Source: Clostridium sp. 'deep sea'
GTDB lineage: Bacteria; Bacillota; UBA994; PWPR01
DNA: 64,000 nucleotides
Assembly: GCF_014931565.1 (NCBI RefSeq)
Contig: NZ_CP063353.1
Location: 248,001 to 312,000 of the forward strand
Direction: 5' to 3'
The notes below the pieces were generated by a model that did not search any database, was not told the origin of the DNA, and worked only from the letters and a program-made list of their open reading frames with translations. Below, piece after piece: positions 49,184 through 58,413 of this stretch (the stretch's first letter is position 1; each line of letters begins with the position of its first letter). The translations under genes and the position numbers were made by a program.

Positions 49184-50389
49184 ATGAATGTAGTTGTTCA
49201 AAAATATGGTGGCACATCAGTGGGCACAACAGAAAAAATAAAGAATATAGCCCATAAAATTGTTGCTCAAAAACAGTTAGGTAAAAAGGTAGTTGTAGTA
49301 GTTTCAGCCATGGGTAAAACAACCAACTCTTTAATAAACTTAGCAAAGGAAATTTCTAAAAATCCAGATAAAAGAGATATGGATATGTTAATGTCTGCTG
49401 GAGAACAGATATCTATAGCACTTTTAGCTATAGCTTTAAAAGAGCTGGGTCATGATTCAGTTTCACTTACTGGATTTCAAGCTGGAATAATGACTGAGGG
49501 CTCTCATATGAAATCTCGTATACTAGATATAAAAATAGAAAATATAAAAAAACATTTAGATAATGATAAAATTGTAGTAGTGGCTGGATTTCAGGGTATA
49601 AATGAAACAGGAAGTATTACAACCTTAGGTAGAGGTGGATCGGATACCTCTGCAGTAGCTTTAGCTGCCAAATTGGGTTGTGTATGTGAGATATATACTG
49701 ATGTAGATGGTATATATACTGTTGACCCTCGACTACATGCTAATGCCAAAAAACTTGATTATATTAGCTACGAAGAGATGTTAGAAATGGCAAGCTTAGG
49801 TGCTGGTGTAATGCATACTAGATCAGTAGAGATTGGTCAAAAATATAAAATACCAATTTATGTTGCAAATAGTAGTAATGATAAATTAGGTACGTATATA
49901 AAGGAGTTTGATAAAACAATGGAGAGTAAAGCGATTACAGGTCTTTCAGTGAGTGACAATGATATGATGGTTACCATTAACAAAGTAAAATTTGATGTTT
50001 CTAATGTCTCTCATTTATTTGAGGTTTTAGCTAACAATGAAGTAAATGTTGATATGATAAGCCAAACTGCTCCATTAAAAGGATATATTAATATATCTTT
50101 TACAGCTCCTAAGTCAGATAAAGAAACTATAGTGGCTATTTTAAATGATTTCAAAAAATCATTGCCCGAAGTAGAGATTGAAATTGAAGAAGATATAAGT
50201 AAGTTATCTGTAGTTGGCATTGGCATGAGGAGTCAGGCTGGTGTTGCTGCCAAAATGTTTAAGGTTTTTTCAGATAACAATATTATGTTTAAACAGGTTA
50301 CAACATCTGAAATAAGAATTTCATTTACTATCAATACTGTAGATAAAGAGAAGGCAGTGAAAACAGTAGCAAAAGAATTTGAATTATAA
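49184..50389 (+). CDS. lysC: Aspartate kinase
   Basis: The protein has 401 residues and GTAGGTGA before ATG. The catalytic domain has VVQKYGGTSVGT at the start, TLGRGGSDTSAVALAA and EIYTDVDGIYTVDPR. Two ACT domains (about 260-400, with LSVVGIGMRSQAGVAAKMF) give feedback control by lysine and/or threonine. It phosphorylates aspartate, the first step towards Lys, Thr, Met and diaminopimelate. No lysine riboswitch fits in the short leader. The single gene is followed by a weak GCTGTCA/TGACAGC hairpin at 50427-50453. Confidence 0.95.
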   Translation: MNVVVQKYGGTSVGTTEKIKNIAHKIVAQKQLGKKVVVVVSAMGKTTNSLINLAKEISKNPDKRDMDMLMSAGEQISIALLAIALKELGHDSVSLTGFQAGIMTEGSHMKSRILDIKIENIKKHLDNDKIVVVAGFQGINETGSITTLGRGGSDTSAVALAAKLGCVCEIYTDVDGIYTVDPRLHANAKKLDYISYEEMLEMASLGAGVMHTRSVEIGQKYKIPIYVANSSNDKLGTYIKEFDKTMESKAITGLSVSDNDMMVTINKVKFDVSNVSHLFEVLANNEVNVDMISQTAPLKGYINISFTAPKSDKETIVAILNDFKKSLPEVEIEIEEDISKLSVVGIGMRSQAGVAAKMFKVFSDNNIMFKQVTTSEIRISFTINTVDKEKAVKTVAKEFEL

Positions 50390-50534
50390 TAAAATATGCT
50401 ATATTAATTAAAGACTATAGAACAGAGCTGTCAACTACATTTAGTATGACAGCCTCTTGTTTAATTTAAGAGTTATATATAGGGTAATAAAAAAATAGTG
50501 TTATAAATAAAGGGCGTTTATTCAGGAGTTAAAA

Positions 50535-51374
50535 ATGTATAAAATACTAAAAAAAGAAAAATTAAATAATAATATCGAAAAAATGATAATTGAGGCCCCC
50601 TATGTTGCAAAAAGGTGTGAGCCTGGTCAGTTTGTTATTTTAAGAGTAAATAAAGAGGGAGAAAGAATTCCCTTAACAATTGCTGATTTTAATCGTGAAA
50701 AACAGAGTGTAACAATTATTTACCAAGTAGTAGGTTACACAACAACAATGCTAAGTCAAAAAGATGCTGGTCAATATATAGAAGATTTTGTTGGTCCACT
50801 AGGTATGCCCAAAAAGTTTAATAAGATTAAAAAGGTTTTAGGTATAGGTGGAGGTGTTGGTGTTGCACCTCTCTACCCTCAATTAAAGCACTTAGCTAAA
50901 CAGGGTGTGCAAGTAGATAGCATTATTGGAGCCAGATCAAAAGAGCAAATTATATTGCATAGTGAGCTACAAGAACTTAGCCAAAACCATTATATAGCAA
51001 CCAATGATGGGACAAGTGGTGTAAAAGGTTTTGTAACAGATATCTTAAAGCAACTGCTTATAAGTGAAAGCTACGATGAAGTTATAGCTATTGGTCCCTT
51101 AGCAATGATGAAAGCAGTAGTGGAGATAACCAAGCCGTTAAACATAAAAACTAGTGTTTCATTAAACCCCATTATGATTGATGGTACAGGCATGTGCGGT
51201 GGATGTAGAGTTACAGTTAATGGAGAAACAAAATTTGCTTGTGTAGATGGACCAGATTTTGATGGTTTTTTAGTGGATTTTGATGAATGTATATCGCGAC
51301 ATAGCTTTTATCAGGAAGAAGAGCATGTCTGTAAATTGCAGGCAAAAGGACTAAGAGAAAATGAGCAAAAATAA
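50535..51374 (+). CDS. nfnA: NfnA-type FAD/[2Fe-2S] subunit
   Basis: This 279-residue protein resembles the small subunit of NADH-dependent ferredoxin:NADP+ oxidoreductase. It has an FAD-binding barrel (EPGQFVILRV, ERIPLTIADF), an NAD site (VLGIGGGVGVAPLYP) and a C-terminal [2Fe-2S] cluster (MCGGCRVTVNG plus FACVDGPDFDG). With NfnB it bifurcates electrons between NAD(H), NADP(H) and ferredoxin in anaerobes. It overlaps nfnB by 14 bases. Sulfide dehydrogenase SudB is the same architecture and cannot be excluded. Confidence 0.88.
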   Translation: MYKILKKEKLNNNIEKMIIEAPYVAKRCEPGQFVILRVNKEGERIPLTIADFNREKQSVTIIYQVVGYTTTMLSQKDAGQYIEDFVGPLGMPKKFNKIKKVLGIGGGVGVAPLYPQLKHLAKQGVQVDSIIGARSKEQIILHSELQELSQNHYIATNDGTSGVKGFVTDILKQLLISESYDEVIAIGPLAMMKAVVEITKPLNIKTSVSLNPIMIDGTGMCGGCRVTVNGETKFACVDGPDFDGFLVDFDECISRHSFYQEEEHVCKLQAKGLRENEQK

Positions 51375-52740
51375 AAAAGTTAAGATGAGACTATTGGCTA
51401 AAAAGGAACGAATAAGTACATTTTGTGAGGTAGCGTTAGGCTTTAATGAAGAAGAGGCTTTAATTGAGGCCAATAGATGTTTATTATGTAAAGCTATGCC
51501 TTGTGTACAAGGCTGCCCAGTAAATGTACCCATACCCCTATTTATAACTAGTATTAAAGAAAAAAGATACAGAGATGCCCATACTCAAATTATTAGTGAA
51601 AACTCTTTACCCGCTATTTGTGGTAGGGTTTGCCCACAAGAAAAACAGTGTGAGGCAAACTGTGTAAGAGGCAAAAATGGTGAGCCTGTGGCAATTGGCA
51701 GACTAGAGAGGTTTATAGGTGACTGGGGCTTAATAAATAAGAGCCAAGTAACCCAGCTTAATACAGCCCATAAAGTTGCAATAGTAGGTTCTGGTCCTGC
51801 TGGCTTAGCCTGTGCTGCTGAACTAGTAAAAAACAACATTAAACCGGTAGTGTTTGAGGCATTACATGATTTTGGTGGTGTTTTAAGATATGGAATTCCT
51901 GAGTTTAGGCTACCTAAAGAGATTCTTAATCAAGAGATTCAGCAACTAAAACAGCTAGGAGTTTGTTTTGAAAAGAATGTTGTAATAGGCAAATCACTAA
52001 CTATTGAAGACTTAATGCAGCAAGGCTATAAAGCAGTTTTTATTGGCTCTGGAGCAGGATTACCGCGTTTTATGGGAATCCCTGGAGAAAATCTAAATGG
52101 GGTTTTCTCTGCCAATGAGTTTTTAACTAGAGTAAATTTAATGAATGCAAGGCTTTTTCCACATTATAAAACACCAATTAAAATTCCCTCACAAATTGCT
52201 GTGATAGGTGGAGGTAATGTAGCTTTAGATGTAGCAAGAGTGGCTAAAAGGCTCGGAGCAAAGCATGTATCTATTGTTTATAGACGTGGTATGAAAGAGC
52301 TACCTGCTAGGTTGGAAGAGGTTGAACATGCTATAGAAGAAGATATTGAGTTTATGGTGTTGAGTCAACCGATTGCTGTTCATGGTGAAAACAAAGTACA
52401 GTCTTTAGAGTGTTTAAAGATGGAACTGGGTGAACCAGATAGTTCAGGTAGAAGAAGACCAATCGTTATTAATAATAGTAATTTTACGCTTAAAGTTGAT
52501 ACAGTTGTTATAGCTGTAGGACAAACCCCTAACCCCTTAATAATAAAAAATAATAAAGGATTAAAAACAAATAAATGGGGTGGAATAGTTATAAATAATA
52601 ACCAGTTAACCTCAATAAAAAATGTTTATGCTGGGGGGGATGCTGTTACGGGTGCTGCCACTGTTATATCGGCAATGGGTGCAGGAAAGAAAGCTGCAAA
52701 AGCAATTATTATATCAATTAAAAATAATTATAGTGAGTAA
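51361..52740 (+). CDS. nfnB: NfnB-type glutamate-synthase-like subunit
   Basis: The 459-residue partner of NfnA has an N-terminal dicluster domain for [4Fe-4S] centres (CLLCKAMPCVQGCPVNVPIP and GRVCPQEKQCEANC). An FAD site (VAIVGSGPAGLACAAELV), an NADP site (IAVIGGGNVALDVARVAKRL) and a C-terminal GGDAVTGAATVISAM follow. It is annotated in many genomes as the small chain of NADPH glutamate synthase, but linkage to nfnA and absence of a large chain favour NfnB. The reaction links reduced ferredoxin plus NADH to NADPH formation. Confidence 0.9.
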   Translation: MSKNKKVKMRLLAKKERISTFCEVALGFNEEEALIEANRCLLCKAMPCVQGCPVNVPIPLFITSIKEKRYRDAHTQIISENSLPAICGRVCPQEKQCEANCVRGKNGEPVAIGRLERFIGDWGLINKSQVTQLNTAHKVAIVGSGPAGLACAAELVKNNIKPVVFEALHDFGGVLRYGIPEFRLPKEILNQEIQQLKQLGVCFEKNVVIGKSLTIEDLMQQGYKAVFIGSGAGLPRFMGIPGENLNGVFSANEFLTRVNLMNARLFPHYKTPIKIPSQIAVIGGGNVALDVARVAKRLGAKHVSIVYRRGMKELPARLEEVEHAIEEDIEFMVLSQPIAVHGENKVQSLECLKMELGEPDSSGRRRPIVINNSNFTLKVDTVVIAVGQTPNPLIIKNNKGLKTNKWGGIVINNNQLTSIKNVYAGGDAVTGAATVISAMGAGKKAAKAIIISIKNNYSE

Positions 52741-52808
52741 TTTTGTTTTCAGATGTTGGTTTTTACTAAATTAAAGCTAGAATTATTTGTCACATAAGGA
52801 GCTACAAT

Positions 52809-53696
52809 TTGAATTATAGTTTAGTTATTAAAAATAGCATAGAGTTTATTGAAAAGCATATTAATGAAGAATTAACAGCCCGTGTAGTTGCCAACAATGC
52901 GGGTTATTCCTTATACCATTTTTGTCGATTGTTTAAAAGTTGTTTAGGTGTAAGTGTCATGAATTATATAAGAATAAGAAGATTATCCTTAGCTAGGTCA
53001 AAGTTGGGAAAAGGTATGAGAGTTATTGACATAGCATTAGATTATGGATTTAAAACTCATAGTGGATTTACTAAAAGTTTTAATAAGGAATATGGCTTAA
53101 GCCCAAAAAAATTGATTGATAATATCAATAGCTTTAAACAATCAACGAGTTCATATATCGTAAATCCTCTTATTGAAACTAATATTATCGAGAGACCTGC
53201 ATTTAAAATTGCAGGGTTTGGTATAGAAACAAACATTGCAAGTGAAAGATATAACAAAGACATACAGGCTTTTTGGAGTAAATTCTCGACAGAAGGCTGG
53301 GAATGTGAGTTATATAAAACTCTAAATCCACTCAAACATGGCGAGGTAGGGATATGTATACCAAGTGATAAAAATGACGGTACGTTGAGGTATGTTTTAG
53401 CTGTAATAGTTAAAGATTTTATTAATGTAACCCCTACAATGGTAACCTTTGAAATCCCTGAAGCTACCTATGCTGTATTTACTACCCCTCCTATCGACAC
53501 AAGTAAAAATATTTTAACTGCTAAACAGGATTTTTCGGATTGTATTAGAGAAACTTGGCAATATATTTTTAAAAGTTGGCTCCTAAACAATAATTATGAG
53601 TTAGATACCACAAAATATGATTTTGAGATGTATGATGAAAGATGTCATTTTAGAACTGATACTGTAATGGATATTTATATACCATTAAAAGTATGA
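52809..53696 (+). CDS. AraC-family regulator with GyrI-like domain
   Basis: A TTG start after AAGGAG gives 295 residues. The double helix-turn-helix spans residues 8-110 (LTARVVANNAGYSLYHFCRLF and VIDIALDYGFKTHSGFTKSF). The C-terminal domain (from about 120, IIERPAFKIAGFG to MDIYIPL) is an effector-binding GyrI/AraE fold. It is a paralogue of the protein at 21102. The MFS transporter gene follows about 145 bases downstream and may be a target (inference). Confidence 0.87.
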   Translation: MNYSLVIKNSIEFIEKHINEELTARVVANNAGYSLYHFCRLFKSCLGVSVMNYIRIRRLSLARSKLGKGMRVIDIALDYGFKTHSGFTKSFNKEYGLSPKKLIDNINSFKQSTSSYIVNPLIETNIIERPAFKIAGFGIETNIASERYNKDIQAFWSKFSTEGWECELYKTLNPLKHGEVGICIPSDKNDGTLRYVLAVIVKDFINVTPTMVTFEIPEATYAVFTTPPIDTSKNILTAKQDFSDCIRETWQYIFKSWLLNNNYELDTTKYDFEMYDERCHFRTDTVMDIYIPLKV

Positions 53697-53840
53697 TTTT
53701 TAATAAGACAAACTGTTATCTTATTACTTAGAATATAATGAAGTAATATCAGACTACTCCTAAAACATATCAACTGAAAATAGCAAATTAGGAACAGAAT
53801 CTCCAGAAATATGATTTATGATTGTTTAGGAGGTGTTCTA

Positions 53841-55043
53841 ATGACTAACAATTCAAAAAAAATATATTTTAGACACAGATTTTTTACCTCTTTTGCTTTT
53901 TCAATGATTTTTTCTGTTACTAGCATTTATTATATTGATAAAATAGGATTAAATCCACTACAGCTTGTAATGGTAGGGACTGTACTAGAGATATCTTATT
54001 TTTTGTTTGAGGTACCAACAGGTATTGTGGCAGATATCTATAGTAGAAAATTATCTATAATTATAGGCCTCATTTTAACCGGTTTAGGCTTTATTATAGA
54101 AGGAGCAATACCTTTATTTTTTACAGTGATAATATCACAAATACTTTGGGGAATTGGAGCTACATTTTTAAGTGGTGCAGTAGAAGCATGGATTACTGAC
54201 GAGGTTGGCGTTGATAATGTTCAGCATTTGTTTTTAACTGGTGCTCAGTTTAGCCAATTAGCAGCTCTATTAGGCATTATAGCAAGTATGCTTTTAGGCT
54301 ATGTTTCATTGCAGTTACCTATTGTATGTGGCGGATTAATTTTTATTGTGTTAGTGCTACATCATATATATTTTCTACAAGAAGCTAACTTTGTACCTTT
54401 ATTAAATGAAAATAGAGAAAGTTACAGGTCTTTATATGTTACCTTTATTAAAGGCTTACAGTTTATTAAACAAAAAAGAGTTTTATTGTTATCAATAATT
54501 ATAACTCTATTTTATGGTTTGTATAGCGAAGGTATTGACCGTTTGTGGAATATGCATTTTTTAAATAATATAAAACTACCCCTAATTTTTAATCTAAAAC
54601 CAGTGTTATGGTTTGGTATTATAAATATATGTTCTATGTTGATAATGATTTTTATTACGAGTAAAATAAAAAATAAATTACTAGATAGCAATAATAGTCA
54701 GCAAATTAATATGATAATAGTTTTAAATGCTCTTTTAGTAATTAGTATATTGACATTTGCTTTCGTTACTAATTTTTATTTAGGAGTTCTTGCTGTATGG
54801 AGTATTAAGGTGTTGAGAAAAGTTAATAGACCAATACTTAGTGCTTTTATTAATCAGCATATAGAATCTAGTGTGAGAGCAACTGTGCTTTCAACTATTA
54901 GCCAATTCGATGCATTTGGGCAAATTTTAGGTGGGCCTATCATTGGGTTTATTGCCCTGAAAATTTCTGTAAGTTTTGCTTTAGCATTTTCTGCTTTAAT
55001 TTTATTACCAGTTGTTTTTATTTTTATTCAACTAAAAAATTAA
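53841..55043 (+). CDS. MFS transporter
   Basis: ATG 53841 lies after AGGAGGTG; the ATG at 53811 has no ribosome site. The 400-residue protein has about 12 membrane helices. The motif between helices 2 and 3 (FEVPTGIVADIYSRKLSIIIG) is the MFS motif A. The first half also resembles efflux-type members with an EAWITDEVG stretch. It probably exports a small molecule. The neighbouring AraC gene could control it. Confidence 0.87.
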   Translation: MTNNSKKIYFRHRFFTSFAFSMIFSVTSIYYIDKIGLNPLQLVMVGTVLEISYFLFEVPTGIVADIYSRKLSIIIGLILTGLGFIIEGAIPLFFTVIISQILWGIGATFLSGAVEAWITDEVGVDNVQHLFLTGAQFSQLAALLGIIASMLLGYVSLQLPIVCGGLIFIVLVLHHIYFLQEANFVPLLNENRESYRSLYVTFIKGLQFIKQKRVLLLSIIITLFYGLYSEGIDRLWNMHFLNNIKLPLIFNLKPVLWFGIINICSMLIMIFITSKIKNKLLDSNNSQQINMIIVLNALLVISILTFAFVTNFYLGVLAVWSIKVLRKVNRPILSAFINQHIESSVRATVLSTISQFDAFGQILGGPIIGFIALKISVSFALAFSALILLPVVFIFIQLKN

Positions 55044-55060
55044 TACCAGAGGTGAAACCA

Positions 55061-55885
55061 TTGATTGAGATACCAGAAGCTTTAGTTATTGCAAAGCAGT
55101 TAAAAGAGACAATAGTAAACAAAAGAATATGTGATGTTATAGCAAATAGTAGCCCACATAAGTTTGCTTGGTTTTATGGAGACCCTATAGAGTATAAACC
55201 CAGGCTAGTTGGTAAAACAATAAAGAGTGTTCAAGTACATGGCAGTAGAATAGACGTTAATGCAGAGGATATAATTCTTGATTTATGTGAAGGAGTTAAT
55301 ATAAGGTATACAGAGAAAATAAGTAATATTCCTAAGAAGCATCAATTATTAATCAAGTTTTGTGATGATACATATTTATACTGCACTATTCAAATGTATG
55401 GTGGTATTTTTGCCTTTGAAAAGGGATCTTTTGATAACATCTATTACAAAATGGCTCAAGAGAAACCCTCTCCTATAAGTAATCATTTTACCTTAAAATA
55501 CTTCTTAAATTTGTTTAATGATGTAAAACAAACAATTTCTACAAAAGCATTTATTGCAACAGAACAACGTATACCTGGTTTAGGAAATGGCTGTTTACAA
55601 GATATTTTGTTTGCTGCACAGTTGCACCCTAAACGAAAAATTAATACCTTAACTAATGTTGATAAAGAATTATTGTTTAAGTCAATAAAATCCACTATAG
55701 CAAAAATGACAAACTTAGGCGGCAGAGATAGTGAAAAAGATATATTTGGCGAAAAAGGTAGATATAACGTTATAATGGGTCGAAAGAATGTCAATCAAGC
55801 TTGCCCTGCTTGTGGTAATATTATAAAGAAGGCAAGTTATTTAGGTGGATCAATTTACTACTGTGATAGTTGCCAACCATTATAG
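55061..55885 (+). CDS. Fpg/Nei-family DNA glycosylase-like protein lacking Pro2
   Basis: TTG 55061, six bases after AGAGGTG, gives 274 residues starting MIEIPEALVIAKQL; GTG 55052 is the alternative. This lines up with the MPELPE start of Fpg/Nei. The helix-two-turn-helix (RIPGLGNGCLQDILFAAQLHP) and C-terminal zinc finger (CPACGN ... YYCDSCQ) are intact. Canonical enzymes use Pro2 as nucleophile, and here residue 2 is Ile while Glu3 is kept. It may bind lesions without lyase activity or use another residue. I recall similar proteins annotated as endonuclease VIII in other Clostridia. Confidence 0.82.
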   Translation: MIEIPEALVIAKQLKETIVNKRICDVIANSSPHKFAWFYGDPIEYKPRLVGKTIKSVQVHGSRIDVNAEDIILDLCEGVNIRYTEKISNIPKKHQLLIKFCDDTYLYCTIQMYGGIFAFEKGSFDNIYYKMAQEKPSPISNHFTLKYFLNLFNDVKQTISTKAFIATEQRIPGLGNGCLQDILFAAQLHPKRKINTLTNVDKELLFKSIKSTIAKMTNLGGRDSEKDIFGEKGRYNVIMGRKNVNQACPACGNIIKKASYLGGSIYYCDSCQPL

Positions 55886-55899
55886 TTAGGTGGGATTAG

Positions 55900-56691
55900 A
55901 TGAAAATATACTTAATTGCTGAGAATAAAGCTAATAATGTTTTTGAGTGTGAACATGGCTTATGTATAGGAATTGAATACAATTCACAAAAATATTTATT
56001 TGATGTAGGTGCCTCAGATATGTTTTTACATAATGCTGAAAAGATAGGTTTTAGTGTAGATGAAGTAGACACAATAATTTTAAGTCATGCTCATTATGAT
56101 CATAGCAATGGTTTAAGTTACTTAGAGAATAAAACTATTATTACTCATCCCAACAGCTTAGAACCAACCTACCGGAAAAGAGATAATGGTTATATAGGTA
56201 TACCTCTTACTAAAAAAGAATTGCTAAATAAATATAAGGTGAAGTTAACTACAGAGCCTTTAGAAATTTCTACAAATATGTTTTACCTAGGGCAAATACC
56301 CAGACTTAACGAGTTCGAAGGAAGGGTAACCCATTTTTTAACTGCAGAGGGTGAGGAAGACTTTGTTTTAAGTGATTCAGCAATTGTTATTAAAGGTGAA
56401 AAGTCTAATGTACTAATAACTGGCTGTTCACATTCAGGAATACTAAATATAATTGACTACGCCAAAAAAATAACTGGAGTTAATAAATTTAGAGCAATAC
56501 TTGGTGGTTTTCACCTCTTAACAGTAGATGGAATAACAAAGGAAACTGTTGATAGATTGAGAAATGAAGAGATTGAAGAGCTTTACCCAATGCATTGTAC
56601 TAAAGATGATGTTATAGCTTATATGCAGAATGAGCTAGATCATGTAATTAGAATAATTGGTGGGGATAGTATAGTAATTAACGATTATTAA
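55900..56691 (+). CDS. MBL-fold metallohydrolase (COG1237-like)
   Basis: This 263-residue protein has the metal motif H63-x-H65-x-D67-H68 (SHAHYDHSNG), then ITGCSHSGILNIIDYA and LGGFHL. These are typical of the COG1237 group that includes dihydropterin-linked aminobenzene-phosphate synthases. It should bind two Zn or Fe ions. The substrate is unknown. It follows the Fpg/Nei-like gene by 14 bases, suggesting cotranscription. Confidence 0.83.
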   Translation: MKIYLIAENKANNVFECEHGLCIGIEYNSQKYLFDVGASDMFLHNAEKIGFSVDEVDTIILSHAHYDHSNGLSYLENKTIITHPNSLEPTYRKRDNGYIGIPLTKKELLNKYKVKLTTEPLEISTNMFYLGQIPRLNEFEGRVTHFLTAEGEEDFVLSDSAIVIKGEKSNVLITGCSHSGILNIIDYAKKITGVNKFRAILGGFHLLTVDGITKETVDRLRNEEIEELYPMHCTKDDVIAYMQNELDHVIRIIGGDSIVINDY

Positions 56692-56759
56692 TAAAACTTA
56701 TGATATTAAAAAGAGTTGTTAAGTTAATATAAAATTATGTATCTTAATAAAATATCTTC

Positions 56760-56812
56760 ACTACTAACTGCTGTGTTATAATAAAACATATTAAGTTGTT
56801 AGTAGTTTTTAT
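56760..56812 (+). terminator. Terminator-like hairpin
   Basis: ACTACTAAC pairs with GTTAGTAGT across a ~29-base loop, then five T. The large loop lowers confidence. Confidence 0.5.
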
Positions 56813-56873
56813 TATTAAATAATAAAGAAATTTTCATAAGAAAATTTAAATATAATAGAAAGGAGATAAAAAA

Positions 56874-57641
56874 ATGAAATTAGTATCATGGAATGTTAAT
56901 GGTTTAAGAGCCTGTGTTAAAAAGGGATTCTTAGACTTTTTTAAAGAGATAGATGCCGATATTTTTTGCATACAAGAATCAAAACTACAGGAGGGACAAA
57001 TAGAGCTCGAATTAGATGGTTATGAGCAATATTGGAACTATGCTGTAAAAAAAGGTTATTCTGGTACAGCTATATTCTCAAAACTTACTGCTCTTTCTAT
57101 TACAAAAGGTATTGGTATTCATGAGCACGATCAAGAAGGTAGAGTCATAACTCTAGAGTTCGAGAATTTTTATATGATAACTGTATATACTCCTAATTCG
57201 CAACGTGAATTAGCTCGCCTAAAGTATAGAATGACTTGGGAGGATGCTTTTGCAGAGTATATTTGTGCCTTAGAAAAAATTAAACCAGTTATTGTGTGTG
57301 GAGATTTAAACGTGGCTCATAAAGAAATAGATTTAAAAAACCCTAAAACAAATCGTAAAAATGCTGGTTTTACAGACGAAGAGCGTGAAAAATTCACTAC
57401 ATTATTAGATTGTGGTTATACAGATAGTTTTAGAAAATTATACCCTGATTTAGATGGTGCATATTCTTGGTGGTCGTATATGAGAAAAGCACGAGACAGA
57501 AATGCAGGGTGGCGTATAGATTATTTTGTAGTTTCTAATCAAATAGCAGATAAAATAATAGATTCCAAAATACATGCGGATATAATGGGCAGTGACCATT
57601 GCCCGGTATCACTTGAAATTGATTTAAAGGAGAAAAAATGA
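56874..57641 (+). CDS. xth: Exodeoxyribonuclease III
   Basis: The protein has 255 residues and AAAGGAGA before ATG. The motifs of the Xth/APE family are all present: SWNVNGLRA, DIFCIQESKLQ, YSGTAIFSK, VCGDLNVAHKEIDL, GWRIDYFVVS and the final MGSDHCPVSLEI. It cleaves DNA at abasic sites and has 3'-5' exonuclease activity. The length is normal. The stop overlaps the next gene by four bases (ATGA), so the two are translated together. Confidence 0.95.
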   Translation: MKLVSWNVNGLRACVKKGFLDFFKEIDADIFCIQESKLQEGQIELELDGYEQYWNYAVKKGYSGTAIFSKLTALSITKGIGIHEHDQEGRVITLEFENFYMITVYTPNSQRELARLKYRMTWEDAFAEYICALEKIKPVIVCGDLNVAHKEIDLKNPKTNRKNAGFTDEEREKFTTLLDCGYTDSFRKLYPDLDGAYSWWSYMRKARDRNAGWRIDYFVVSNQIADKIIDSKIHADIMGSDHCPVSLEIDLKEKK

Positions 57642-58084
57642 AAATAGATAGAACTTGGGCTGAAAAGACGTTCAGAAAATGGCAGTCAGTTTTAAGGTTA
57701 CAAGATTGGGATATGGAGTTGTATTTTGTAGAAAAAGAGTGGCGAAAAACTGGCGATATTAAAATAGACGAAGATAATAAATGTGCGATTTTAATGCTTA
57801 ATGATTTTAACCCTAAATCACTTAACTTTGAAGAAGTTATCATTCATGAATTAATACATGTTAAACTCTGGGATATGGATCAAATGTTAGAGAGAATGAT
57901 TATTAAAGTTTTTGGTAATGATGATGATGATCCTAAGTATCAATTTGCTATGGAAGAGTTTTTTAGAGTTCTAGAAAAAACAACTGAAGACTTAGCAAAA
58001 GGATTTGTTGCTATAGGTGCTGAAAATAAAAAGATATCAATGGGTAAGGTCAAAAAAGAAGTAAAAGCTGAAATTAATAAATAA
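57638..58084 (+). CDS. HExxH putative zinc metallopeptidase
   Basis: This 148-residue protein contains H70-E71-L-I-H74 (EVIIHELIHVKLWDMD), the zincin motif, with an Asp/Glu-rich segment after it that may hold the third ligand. RxLxLQDWDMEL at the start is reminiscent of small SprT/phage-type peptidase-like proteins. I cannot name a family. Overlap with xth suggests a role in DNA repair or protein-DNA processing (inference). Confidence 0.6.
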   Translation: MKIDRTWAEKTFRKWQSVLRLQDWDMELYFVEKEWRKTGDIKIDEDNKCAILMLNDFNPKSLNFEEVIIHELIHVKLWDMDQMLERMIIKVFGNDDDDPKYQFAMEEFFRVLEKTTEDLAKGFVAIGAENKKISMGKVKKEVKAEINK

Positions 58085-58088
58085 ATAT

Positions 58089-58130
58089 TAAGGAGCAATA
58101 GTTCGTGTTTGAATTATTGCTCCTTATTTT
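58089..58130. terminator. Bidirectional terminator
   Basis: AAGGAGCAATAGTTC pairs with GAATTATTGCTCCTT (one mismatch), followed by ATTTT on the plus strand. It lies between the HExxH gene and the convergent short ORF. Confidence 0.75.
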
Positions 58131-58278
58131 AACTTACAGTTTTCATTTCATCAGGCATATCTAAATTAAAATTACTTTTAATAGAGCTAACTACTGCCTC
58201 TGAGCAGTAAAAATTACCTTTTCTAAATAAGGACTCAGCGTCTTCTTTTATTTTTTTAATACTAACTTCGTTTTTCAT
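58129..58278 (-). CDS. Truncated C_GCAxxG_C_C-family ORF
   Basis: A 49-residue ORF with a good ribosome site (AGGAGGAAATT before ATG) reads AESLFRKGNFYCSEAVVSSI near its start. This is the N-terminal signature of the redox-active C_GCAxxG_C_C family. The rest of the family sequence, with the GCAxxG and later Cys residues, is missing. The stop overlaps a terminator. Either this is a decayed gene with a surviving start, or a natural short form. Bases 58279-58413 hold only the divergent promoter region. Confidence 0.6.
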   Translation of the reverse strand: MKNEVSIKKIKEDAESLFRKGNFYCSEAVVSSIKSNFNLDMPDEMKTVS

Positions 58279-58413
58279 AATTTCCTCCTATTTAATTTAT
58301 ACTAAAATTATAAATAAAAATAGTTTATATAGTTAACATGCTTAACACTGCAATTTGAGTTTGTTGTTTAAAAAAGATAAACTATAAATATCTTAAAAGT
58401 GAGAAGGATTATT

